NCBI GenBank assembly: GCA_003694975.1
Contig: RFJH01000082.1
Location: 1 to 8,634, forward strand
From: Anaerolineae bacterium
Lineage (GTDB): Bacteria > Chloroflexota > Anaerolineae > Anaerolineales > Villigracilaceae
Reading direction: 5' to 3'
Length of the DNA stretch: 8,634 nucleotides
Part shown: positions 1 through 6,503 of the stretch, one piece after another
How the letters are laid out: each line of letters opens with the position of its first letter
Position numbering within the stretch: the first letter of the stretch is position 1
Program-made: the position numbers and the translations under genes
Notes under the pieces: generated by a model
The model's input: only the letters and a program-made list of their open reading frames with translations
Database searches by the model: none
Told to the model about the DNA's origin: nothing

Positions 1-22
1 ACAAAGCGCAGGCTTGCGTCAT
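1..22 (-). CDS. Possible start of a downstream gene (response regulator?), truncated by window edge
   Basis: The sensor kinase stop codon TGA overlaps an ATG in the arrangement ATGA (ATG at 20-22), the classic layout of translationally coupled genes. A GGAGGT Shine-Dalgarno-like sequence lies at 35-40, 12 nt before this ATG; that spacing is longer than ideal. Only seven codons are visible (M-T-Q-A-C-A-L) and the frame is open to the edge. Kinases of the HisKA_3 class are usually encoded next to a NarL/LuxR-type response regulator, so that is the likeliest identity. This is inference from context: the visible residues are too few to recognise any domain. Confidence 0.35.
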
Positions 23-3000
23 AGGCTCACCCGCACCTCCGTCCCTTCGCCGGGGGCGGAGCGGACCTCGAAGCGGCCACCGAGGGCCTCGACGCGCTCA
101 CGCATCTGCCGCAGGCCGAGGTGACCCTCCGCCACCAGGCGCGGCAGTTCGTCGGGGTCGAAGCCACGACCGTCGTCGTGCACGCTCAGTAGGACGCCAT
201 CCGTCAGGTCAAGGGTCACCTCCACACGGCGCGCCCGGGCGTGTTTGGCGACGTTGTGCAACGTTTCCTGAATAATGCGGAAGAGGGTCGGCTCGAGGGC
301 GGCGGGCAGGCGCTCGCGCGCCCCGGTCACATTTAATGAGATGGCCAGGTCGTGCTGCTCGCTGAATTCGGCCAGGAATTTCTCCAGCGCGCTCCAGAAG
401 CCCAGTTCTTCCAGCGCCACCGGTCGCAGGGCGAAGAGCACGCGGCGCACCTCGCCGATTTTCTCACCCAGGATGCGGTGCAGGTTATCCAATTCGGCCT
501 TCGCCTGATCCGGATCGCGTTCGATCAGGGATTGCCAGCGGCGCACTTGCAGGCGCAGGGCGGCCAGATCTTGCGCCAGGCCATCGTGAATCTCGCGGGC
601 GATGCGGCGGCGTTCCTCGGCGATGGCCTCCTCTTCAGAACGGCGCGCTTTCTCGGCGGTGATATCTTCCACGACCAGGATGCAGCGTCGCAGGTCGCGC
701 GCCGGAGCGGAGACGGCGCTCAGGCGCAGAGGGAATTCGCTCCCGTCGGCGCGGCGACCGGTCGTCTCCAGGGTGACCGTCTCGCCCTGCGCGAGTTGGA
801 TGCGGCAGCGCGCCAGGGTCGCGGGAGGCAGGCAGGAGGTCAGGGAGGACGCGGCGGGGCCGGGGCCGAAGAGTCTCTCCCAGTGCGGGTTGACGTGGCT
901 TGTCGTAGGCGGAACCCGGCTGAAATCCGCCTCGCAGACGCCGACCGGGGCGTTCTCGAACAAGGTGCGGAAGCGTTCCTCGCTCTCACGCAAGGCGGCG
1001 ACATAGCGCATCCGTCCGCCGACGTAGACCGAGATCAGCCCGAGCACGGCCAGCCCGACCAGCAGGCGGAACCACCACGTCTGCCAGAAGGCCGGGGCGA
1101 TGACGACCGCCACGGACACCCCTTCTTCGTTCCAGAAGCCGTCGTTGTTGGCCGCCTTGACGTGGAAAACGTAGCGGCCGGGCGGCAGGTTGGTGTAACT
1201 GGCGTAGCGGCGCGTGCCGCAGTAAATCCAATCGGGGTCGAACCCTTCCAGGCGGTAGGCGTATTGGTTGCGGGAGGGGTCGGTGAAATCGAGGGCGGCG
1301 AACTCGAAGGCGAAGAAGTTCTCGCGATACGTCAGATGGATTTCCGTGACGTTTTGCAGGCCGCCCTCGAAGGTGCGCGGTTGATCGAAGACGCGAAAAG
1401 CGGTCAGGACGACCGGCGGGGGGACGGTGTTGTTGCTCAGGTGTTCCGGGTAGAAGGCGTTGAAGCCGTTGATGCCGCCGAAGAAGAGTTCGCCATCCGG
1501 GGCGCGGGAGGCGGCGCCGATGATGAAAGCGCGCCCTTGCAGGCCATCACTCTCGGTGTAGGTGCGCACTTCGCCCCGCTGCGGATCGAAGGCCGCCAAC
1601 CCGCCGCCCATGGTCGCCAGCCAGAGAAGACCGCTCTCATCGCCGAGAAGGGCGACGATGGAGTCATCCGGCAGGCCGTCCTCGGTGGTGAAGACGGTGA
1701 AGGAGGGCGCGCAGGCTTCCCCCTCACCACAAGACGCCGCAGGGGGTGAGTCGAGGCGGTCCAGCCCGCCGTGCGTCCCGATCCAGAGCGTCCCTGCGGC
1801 ATCCTGGTAGAGTGACCAGACGAAATCGTGGCTCAGGCTGTGGGGGTCGTTGGGGTCGGCGCGGTATTGGGCGAAGGTCTCGCGGCGAGGGTCGAAGCGG
1901 ACGAGGCCGTTGTAGGTGCCGATCCAGAGCGCGCCGGTCGGGTCTTCGAGCAGGGCGCGCACGCCGTAGGTGTTGGGGAAGCCGTCCGATTCGCCGTCAT
2001 AAGCGTAGCGGCGGTAGGTGTGCGTCTGGGGGTCGAAGCGCAGGAGGGCGCCCGGCTCCTCCGTGCCGAGCCAGAGCGCCCCATCGGAGGCTTCGATGAT
2101 GACTTTGACCGCGCCGCCGCCTTCCCAGGTGAAATGCTCGAAGCGGTCGGTGCGGCGGTCGAAGCGGTCGAGGCCGACTTGCGTGCCCACCCACAGGTTG
2201 TGACGTGAATCTTCAAGGAGCGCGGTGACGTGATCGTGGGAGAGACTGGTCGGGTCGGCGGGGTCGTGGCGGAAGTGGGTCACGCGACCGGTGCGGCGGT
2301 CGAGGCGGTCGAGGCCGCCATCGTGCATACCGACCCAGACGAAGCCCTGATGGTCTTTCAGCACCGCGCCGACGACGGGGGCCGCCAGGCTGTTCGGGTC
2401 GTTCGGGCGCGGAGCGTAGAGGGCGAAACGCAGACGGGGGCGCGGGTACTGGTTTACGCCGCCGCCATCGGTGGCGATCCACAGGTTGCCGCTGCGATCC
2501 TGGAACAGAGCGGTGACCGCATCTTTGCTCAGGCTAGCTGGGTCGAGCGGGTCGTGGCGATAGGCGTCCAGGCGTCCGTAGGTCGGGTCGTAGCGGTAGA
2601 GGCCGTCTTGCGCGCCGACCCAAAGCGCCTCGCCATCCCACAGCAGCGCGGTGACCCGGCGGTTGCGTAACGGCTCGATGAAGTCGGTGAAGGCGCGGCG
2701 GGTGCGGTCGAAGCGTGCCAGGCCGCCCGATTCGGGTTGATGATGTCCCCCCATCCCAACCCAGAGGCCGCCATCGGAAGCGGGCAGAAGGGTCGTCACG
2801 TGTTTAAAGGCCGGCGCGCCCGGTGGTAAGGCCGGATAGGATGTGAAATGGCCGGAGCGGGGGTCGAGAGAGGCCAGGCCGCCGTATTCGGTGCCAATCC
2901 AGAGCGTCCCATCGGCGTCGAACAGGAGAGCGTTGATGTGGTTATCGGGGAGAGCGACCGGCTCGCGAAGGAACTGGGTGAACGTATCGGAAGCCGAGTC

Positions 3001-3489
3001 GTAGCGGAAGATGCCGCTTCCGTCGGTGCCGATCCAGAGGTTTCCGGCGGCGTCCTCCGCGAAGGCGCTCACGGATTCGTAGACTTCTGGGTGATGGACG
3101 AAGCGGCCCGAGGCGGCGTCGTAGTGGTCGAGGCCGCTGACCGTGCCGACCCACAGCCGGCCGTGGCTATCCTGGAATAGAGCGGTGACGGTATTGTTGA
3201 CGAGCGAATCGGGGTCAGTGCGCCGATGGTGGAAATTGGTGAAGGTGTAGCCGTCGTAGCGGCTCAGCCCGTCCTGGGTGCCGAACCACAGGTAGCCGGT
3301 GCGGTCTTGCAGGATGCAGGTGACGATGTCGTGCGGCAGGCCGTCGGCGGTGGTAAAGTGGGCGAAACGGATGACGCCGCCCTGGGCGTGGGCAGGGACG
3401 GTGGGCAACAGGGCGATACAGAGAATGCAGAGAAGGAGAAGAAGTCTTCCGGGGAGGGAAAACGGCGTGGCGGAAAGGCCCTTTTTCAT
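19..3489 (-). CDS. Double-propeller sensor histidine kinase (Reg_prop / Y_Y_Y / PAS / HisKA_3 / HATPase)
   Basis: A 1156-residue membrane sensor that should autophosphorylate on histidine in response to an extracytoplasmic ligand. Residues 1-35 form a signal peptide (basic start, leucine-rich core, AHA before Gln36). Fourteen copies of the LWxGT-type two-component propeller motif follow, at about residues 67, 112, 151, 196, 242, 289, 336, 384, 432, 472, 521, 568, 622 and 668; this number fits two seven-bladed propellers. A Y_Y_Y domain spans about 693-798 (YAYRLEGFDPDW, NLPPGRY, VKAANNDGFWN), one transmembrane helix about 803-823, and a PAS-like domain about 833-945. The HisKA_3 H-box REIHDG places the phospho-acceptor at His968. 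The ATPase domain has an N-box around Asn1079 and G-boxes DDGRGF (1105-1110) and GHLGLRQM, so it looks catalytically intact. The chosen ATG gives a complete signal peptide, although its Shine-Dalgarno sequence is weak. There is no receiver or DNA-binding domain, so a separate regulator is needed. Ligand unknown. Confidence 0.95.
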   Translation of the reverse strand: MKKGLSATPFSLPGRLLLLLCILCIALLPTVPAHAQGGVIRFAHFTTADGLPHDIVTCILQDRTGYLWFGTQDGLSRYDGYTFTNFHHRRTDPDSLVNNTVTALFQDSHGRLWVGTVSGLDHYDAASGRFVHHPEVYESVSAFAEDAAGNLWIGTDGSGIFRYDSASDTFTQFLREPVALPDNHINALLFDADGTLWIGTEYGGLASLDPRSGHFTSYPALPPGAPAFKHVTTLLPASDGGLWVGMGGHHQPESGGLARFDRTRRAFTDFIEPLRNRRVTALLWDGEALWVGAQDGLYRYDPTYGRLDAYRHDPLDPASLSKDAVTALFQDRSGNLWIATDGGGVNQYPRPRLRFALYAPRPNDPNSLAAPVVGAVLKDHQGFVWVGMHDGGLDRLDRRTGRVTHFRHDPADPTSLSHDHVTALLEDSRHNLWVGTQVGLDRFDRRTDRFEHFTWEGGGAVKVIIEASDGALWLGTEEPGALLRFDPQTHTYRRYAYDGESDGFPNTYGVRALLEDPTGALWIGTYNGLVRFDPRRETFAQYRADPNDPHSLSHDFVWSLYQDAAGTLWIGTHGGLDRLDSPPAASCGEGEACAPSFTVFTTEDGLPDDSIVALLGDESGLLWLATMGGGLAAFDPQRGEVRTYTESDGLQGRAFIIGAASRAPDGELFFGGINGFNAFYPEHLSNNTVPPPVVLTAFRVFDQPRTFEGGLQNVTEIHLTYRENFFAFEFAALDFTDPSRNQYAYRLEGFDPDWIYCGTRRYASYTNLPPGRYVFHVKAANNDGFWNEEGVSVAVVIAPAFWQTWWFRLLVGLAVLGLISVYVGGRMRYVAALRESEERFRTLFENAPVGVCEADFSRVPPTTSHVNPHWERLFGPGPAASSLTSCLPPATLARCRIQLAQGETVTLETTGRRADGSEFPLRLSAVSAPARDLRRCILVVEDITAEKARRSEEEAIAEERRRIAREIHDGLAQDLAALRLQVRRWQSLIERDPDQAKAELDNLHRILGEKIGEVRRVLFALRPVALEELGFWSALEKFLAEFSEQHDLAISLNVTGARERLPAALEPTLFRIIQETLHNVAKHARARRVEVTLDLTDGVLLSVHDDGRGFDPDELPRLVAEGHLGLRQMRERVEALGGRFEVRSAPGEGTEVRVSL

Positions 3490-3534
3490 ACCTTGTGAAA
3501 AGCCCGAAGGAGATTCCTGTTTTTTTCATTGCGT

Positions 3535-3543
3535 AGTGTAGCA
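3535..3543 (-). promoter_or_regulatory. Possible extended -10 promoter for the sensor kinase gene
   Basis: On the minus strand this reads TGCTACACT: a TGn extension followed by TACACT, which matches TATAAT at four of six positions. No convincing -35 element lies 16-18 bp upstream. Transcription would start near 3528, giving a leader of roughly 39 nt. The position, after the spacer hairpin and before the kinase ATG, is right for a promoter, but the sequence match is modest. Confidence 0.4.
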
Positions 3544-3594
3544 CAGGTTGGGAGAAAGGGGCGAGATGTGGATCGAACAATCGGGAATGTCATG

Positions 3595-3620
3595 GCCGCC
3601 TGCCCGAATCGGCAGGCGGC
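3595..3620 (-). terminator. GC-rich hairpin, possible terminator after the prenyltransferase operon
   Basis: A perfect 10-bp inverted repeat, GCCGCCTGCC and GGCAGGCGGC, separated by a 6-nt loop. It lies about 50 bp after the UbiA-family stop codon and before the kinase promoter region, where an operon-end terminator is expected. No T-run follows the stem on the minus strand, so it is not a canonical intrinsic terminator. It could instead be a transcript-stabilising hairpin or a REP-like palindrome. The rest of the 179-bp spacer (3490-3668) holds only the possible kinase promoter. Confidence 0.45.
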
Positions 3621-3668
3621 AAATGGCGACCTTGCTTGGTTGGATGGCGGGGCCACTCGCACTCGATC

Positions 3669-4562
3669 TCAGGCGAGGAAGAGTCCCACGGCAACCAATA
3701 CGGGGGTCAGCAGGTTGATGAGGACGTTCTGCCCCATGCTGGGGATCAGGGCGGGGATGTTTTCGGCGTTCCGGAGGGCGCCGCGCCCTGCCTGGAGGGC
3801 AAGGACGGCGGTCAGCAGGGCGATCAGACTCCACGCAGGCAGCAGGCCGAGCAGGGCTCCCGCCAGAATGCTGAGATAGGCCAGGGCGAGGAGAGTGATG
3901 TAGATGCGGGCGCTCGCCCGACGTCCCAGGGTGATGGGAAGATGCCTGCGACCGATGCTCCGGTCGGCTTCTACATCCGGGAACTGGTTCAGGAGCAGGA
4001 GGTCACTGACCAGGAAGGTGGGCGCCAGCGAGGCGACGAAGGCCGTCCAGGTGTAGGTGCCAGTGAGGGCGAAGTGGGTGCCCATCACCATCAGGATGCC
4101 GAAGCCCAGGCCAGGAGCGATCAGGCACAGGATGGGGTTGTAAGCCCACCAAATGGTATAGGTCACCAGCAGGAGCAGGCCGAGGAGTCCCAACGGCAGG
4201 AGCCCCCAGCCGCGCAGGATGACGAAGTAGAGGCCGATGACGGCGGCAATGACGAAGGTCGTCCAGGCGAGCGCCAACGTCGGTTTCGCGAGTTCCGGTT
4301 GTGCGGGGAGTGTCCCACTTCCGCCGCTGAACGGCGTGCGCTGTGTCCTGGCGTCCAGGCCGGAACGGAAATCGAAGTACTCATTGAAGGCATTGACGCT
4401 GATGTGGGCGGCGAGAGCGCCGATCAGCACGAGAAACACGTGTACCCAGTTCAGGCTGCCGGTCTGATGGTAGGCGGTTCCAACACCCACTGCCACGCAG
4501 GCCGGCGTGAGAAGAAGGAACGGCAGGCGCATGGGCCCAAGAAGGGATTTGAGCGTGCTCAT
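3669..4562 (-). CDS. UbiA-family membrane prenyltransferase, MenA-like
   Basis: A 297-residue, strongly hydrophobic protein with about eight or nine predicted membrane spans. It carries both Asp-rich signatures of the UbiA superfamily: N60-E-Y-F-D64-F-R-S-G-L-D70 and N192-Q-F-P-D196-V-E-A-D200 followed by SIGRRHLPITLGR. In this family these bind the prenyl diphosphate through Mg2+, and the enzyme transfers the prenyl chain to an aromatic or other acceptor. The FSGGSGTLP segment (78-86) after the first motif resembles MenA-type 1,4-dihydroxy-2-naphthoate prenyltransferases, which make demethylmenaquinone. No other menaquinone gene is visible, so the acceptor is not established and other UbiA substrates remain possible. 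The ATG is supported by a GGAGGG ribosome site 4 nt upstream. It is the last gene of the apparent operon, 21 bp after the Nudix gene. Confidence 0.88.
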   Translation of the reverse strand: MSTLKSLLGPMRLPFLLLTPACVAVGVGTAYHQTGSLNWVHVFLVLIGALAAHISVNAFNEYFDFRSGLDARTQRTPFSGGSGTLPAQPELAKPTLALAWTTFVIAAVIGLYFVILRGWGLLPLGLLGLLLLVTYTIWWAYNPILCLIAPGLGFGILMVMGTHFALTGTYTWTAFVASLAPTFLVSDLLLLNQFPDVEADRSIGRRHLPITLGRRASARIYITLLALAYLSILAGALLGLLPAWSLIALLTAVLALQAGRGALRNAENIPALIPSMGQNVLINLLTPVLVAVGLFLA

Positions 4563-4566
4563 GATA

Positions 4567-4572
4567 CCCTCC
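4567..4572 (-). promoter_or_regulatory. Ribosome binding site of the UbiA-family gene
   Basis: GGAGGG on the minus strand, 4 nt before the ATG at 4560-4562. It is the clearest Shine-Dalgarno sequence in the operon and fixes this start codon. It lies wholly within the 21-bp gap after the Nudix gene. Confidence 0.7.
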
Positions 4573-4583
4573 GATGCAATGGT

Positions 4584-5060
4584 TTAGTGAATGACCGGCT
4601 CGCCCCGGTTGGCCAGGGCGTGGTGGATGCGCTCTTTGTGGTGGTCGAACAAGGTCATCGCTTCGATTTCATCCAGTGGGAAAAACCCCACGGCGGTCGT
4701 TTCGTTGCTCAGGCGGAGTTCGCCACCGAGGACGCGGGCCTCGAAGGAGAGGACGACGATTTGTGCGCGGTTGCCATCGGGATATTCGACCAGGGCGTCG
4801 CGATTGCTGTATATACCGATCAGGCGCGTGACGCGGACTCTCAGGCCGGTTTCCTCCAGCACTTCGCGCTCGCAGGCTTCGGTGACGCTCTCTCCCGCTT
4901 CCATGGCGCCGCCGGGGAGACACCATTCTCCGTTGTCGGCGCGGCGAGTGAGCAAGACGCGGCGGCGCGTCTCGTCGAAGATGATGGCTGAGCAACCAAT
5001 GCGCAGTTCACCGTGTTGGCCGATTCGGTCGCCGTAGAGGATGCGTGTCATAGGGGTCAT
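4584..5060 (-). CDS. Nudix hydrolase
   Basis: A 158-residue cytoplasmic hydrolase of nucleoside diphosphates linked to another moiety. The Nudix box is complete and matches GX5EX7REUXEEXGU exactly: G51, E57, then REVLEETGL at 65-73, which supplies the metal-binding glutamates. The preceding strand RRRVLLTRRADNGEWCLPGG is typical of the MutT/ADP-ribose pyrophosphatase fold, and the length is normal for a single-domain member. Substrate specificity cannot be read from the box; nucleotide sugars, (d)NTPs and ADP-ribose derivatives are all possible. Two in-frame ATGs occur (codons 1 and 4; the second at 5049-5051) and neither has a recognisable Shine-Dalgarno sequence, so the exact start is uncertain by three residues. 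It lies 27 bp after the deoxynucleoside kinase gene and 21 bp before the UbiA gene, consistent with co-transcription. Confidence 0.93.
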   Translation of the reverse strand: MTPMTRILYGDRIGQHGELRIGCSAIIFDETRRRVLLTRRADNGEWCLPGGAMEAGESVTEACEREVLEETGLRVRVTRLIGIYSNRDALVEYPDGNRAQIVVLSFEARVLGGELRLSNETTAVGFFPLDEIEAMTLFDHHKERIHHALANRGEPVIH

Positions 5061-5087
5061 GGAAGCAAAGTCGGACAGGTGATGGGT

Positions 5088-5696
5088 TTACGGGACGTCG
5101 CCGAGTTTGCGGTGGATGGCGGCGAGGGCCTGAGGGAGGATGGTGGCACAGGTGGGGTCTTCGGTGGATGCGTCGAGGCGGATGATGCGGTCCGGGTCGA
5201 GGGTGGCAAGGTAACGGTCCAGGAGCGAGGCGAGCAGGGTCAGGTCTTCGGGACGGGCGATGTTGATGCGGTCGCGGCGCGCCAGGCGGCCGGCGATCAC
5301 GTCCGGCGGAGCGGTCAGGTGGATGACGAGGTCGGGTGGGGGGAGGCAGGCGCGCAGGGTCTCGTAGAGACGGCGACAGAGGTCGAATTCGGCGTCGCTC
5401 AGGTAGCCTCGCGCGTGAAAAAGGTGGGTGAAGCCGTAGAAGTCCACATCCAGGCCGCCGTCTACCAGGGCCGGGCGCGGGTCATGCCGCAAGAGGCGTT
5501 CCTGCTCGGCGCGCAGGAGGAAGTAGTCAATCTGGTTGGGGAGGGCATAGCGGGGATCGTGAGCAAAAAGTGCCTGGAAGGGACGTTCGGTGTGTTGTTC
5601 CAGGCCGGTAACGAAGGGGGCTGTCGCGGCCAGAGCGCGGACGAAGGTCGTTTTCCCCACGCCGGTGTTTCCAACAACGGCGATCAGTTTGCCCAT
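5088..5696 (-). CDS. Deoxynucleoside kinase-family protein (dNK/TK2-like P-loop kinase)
   Basis: A 202-residue P-loop protein, the normal size for bacterial deoxyadenosine/deoxyguanosine kinases, which phosphorylate deoxynucleosides in the salvage pathway. The Walker A loop GNTGVGKT is at 9-16. LEQHTERPFQALF (32-44) aligns with the EPVxxNPYLExFY region of the family, making Glu33 the probable catalytic base. NQIDYFLLR (54-62) matches the conserved substrate-side helix. PPPDLVIHLTAPPDVIAGRL (119-138) is the usual beta strand leading to an Arg-rich lid, RLARRDR (137-143). The oddity is the segment VDGGLDVDFYGFTHLF (78-93), where the family normally has an ERS or DRS motif: the arginine is absent. 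The start is 6 bp after the glycosyltransferase stop with no clear ribosome site, which suggests translational coupling. The substrate is unknown; a related P-loop role other than deoxynucleoside phosphorylation is possible. Confidence 0.82.
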   Translation of the reverse strand: MGKLIAVVGNTGVGKTTFVRALAATAPFVTGLEQHTERPFQALFAHDPRYALPNQIDYFLLRAEQERLLRHDPRPALVDGGLDVDFYGFTHLFHARGYLSDAEFDLCRRLYETLRACLPPPDLVIHLTAPPDVIAGRLARRDRINIARPEDLTLLASLLDRYLATLDPDRIIRLDASTEDPTCATILPQALAAIHRKLGDVP

Positions 5697-5702
5697 CGCT
5701 GT

Positions 5703-6434
5703 TCAGGTGGAGATGATTTCGGCAAGGTAGGCTTTCACCCTGGCCCATTTGAGACGCGTCAGGATGTATGCGGAGTGCAGGATCTGGGCGTACATATGGG
5801 CGCGCCAGAGAATGCCCTGGCGCAATCCGCGGTGCATTTCGCTGGGAGGGTGCCAGACGCCTTTGAGGAAGACTCGACGGATGCGGTAGCCGTGTTCTCT
5901 GGCTGCAGCGGTGAGGGCGAGTTCGAAGCCGTAGCCGACAGCGGCCTCGGGAGGGACGCAGGCCAGGATTTCCGCACGCAGGCAGCGTTGACCTGTCAGC
6001 CAGGGGGTTGTGAGGTGGGAGAGATCGGTTATGAGGCGGCCTTTCCGGAAGAGGCCCATCGTCATGTCCGCTTCGCCTTTGAGCACAGGCAGGCACAGAT
6101 CGAGGATGTGCTGCGGAGTGAGACCATGCAGGTCGGTATCCAGGAGGAGGATGTAGGGAGAGTGGGTACTGCGCCAACCGGTAAAGATGGCTTCGCCTTT
6201 GCCGCGATTGGTGGGGTGTAGCCGGAGATGGATGCGGGGGTCCTCTTCCCTGGCCTGGAGAATTTGTTCGACCGAATCGTCTTCGGAGCCGTCATCTACA
6301 ACGATGATCTCGCGCAGCAGCGAGACGTGGTGCAGGGCGTTTAGTACACCGCGGATGTGTTTGCCCTCGTTGTAGACGGGCAAGATGGCGGCAACAAGCG
6401 CTTTGTCGGTGGTTGACAGGGGGATATCCGGCAT
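5703..6434 (-). CDS. Family 2 (GT-A fold) glycosyltransferase
   Basis: A 243-residue inverting-type sugar transferase using a nucleotide sugar donor. Hallmarks of the GT-A fold appear in order: AAILPVYNEGKHI (15-27), IIVVDDGSEDDS (43-54) for nucleotide binding, NRGKGEAIFTGW (76-87), and the metal-binding DxD motif in LLLDTDLHGL (97-105, D99 and D101). The second half has TGQRCLRAEIL (147-157) and GYGFELAL (167-174), a region that in dolichol-phosphate mannosyltransferase-like and GpgS-like enzymes shapes the acceptor site. There is no C-terminal membrane segment, so it is probably soluble or peripheral and acts on the cytoplasmic side. Donor and acceptor cannot be assigned. It is the first gene of the operon and has its own promoter (6462-6490) and an AGGGAG ribosome site (6444-6449) 9 nt before the ATG. 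Confidence 0.9.
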   Translation of the reverse strand: MPDIPLSTTDKALVAAILPVYNEGKHIRGVLNALHHVSLLREIIVVDDGSEDDSVEQILQAREEDPRIHLRLHPTNRGKGEAIFTGWRSTHSPYILLLDTDLHGLTPQHILDLCLPVLKGEADMTMGLFRKGRLITDLSHLTTPWLTGQRCLRAEILACVPPEAAVGYGFELALTAAAREHGYRIRRVFLKGVWHPPSEMHRGLRQGILWRAHMYAQILHSAYILTRLKWARVKAYLAEIIST

Positions 6435-6461
6435 GACTCATCGCTCCCTGGGGCGAGGAGC

Positions 6462-6490
6462 ATTGTAAATCATCTCGTTCGGTGACGCAA
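6462..6490 (-). promoter_or_regulatory. Sigma-70-type promoter driving the glycosyltransferase operon
   Basis: On the minus strand, TTGCGT (6485-6490) is followed by a 17-bp spacer and TACAAT (6462-6467). The -10 matches the consensus at five of six positions, the -35 has the conserved TTG, and the spacing is optimal. The predicted start near 6455 leaves a leader of about 20 nt that contains the AGGGAG ribosome site. It is the only convincing promoter upstream of the four-gene cluster, so it probably drives all of them. Confidence 0.7.
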
Positions 6491-6503
6491 GAGGCGTTGA
6501 TGA

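Noticed and set aside
1..18. Small inverted repeat CGCA/TGCG after the kinase stop as a terminator
   Set aside because: The stem is only four base pairs and the overlapping ATG suggests coding sequence continues here.
352..1749. Long plus-strand open frame (465 codons) opposite the sensor kinase
   Set aside because: It lies wholly antisense to a gene with recognisable domains; its composition (rich in Ala, Gly, Arg, Val, Gln) is the mirror of GC-rich codons and it shows no domain or ribosome site.
3215..3580. Overlapping minus-strand frame with an internal ATG at the predicted kinase transcription start
   Set aside because: The ATG next to the -10 element could suggest a leaderless gene, but the translation is out of frame with the kinase and rich in Pro, Arg and His, typical of a shifted GC-rich frame.
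3636..4991. Plus-strand open frame (451 codons) spanning the prenyltransferase and Nudix genes
   Set aside because: It is antisense to two well-supported genes, crosses their intergenic gap, and its low-complexity Glu/Gly/Gln-rich translation resembles no protein family. It is a shadow of GC-rich codon use.
5013..6221. Plus-strand open frame (402 codons) opposite the kinase and glycosyltransferase genes
   Set aside because: It is antisense to two genes with clear catalytic motifs and has no recognisable domain.
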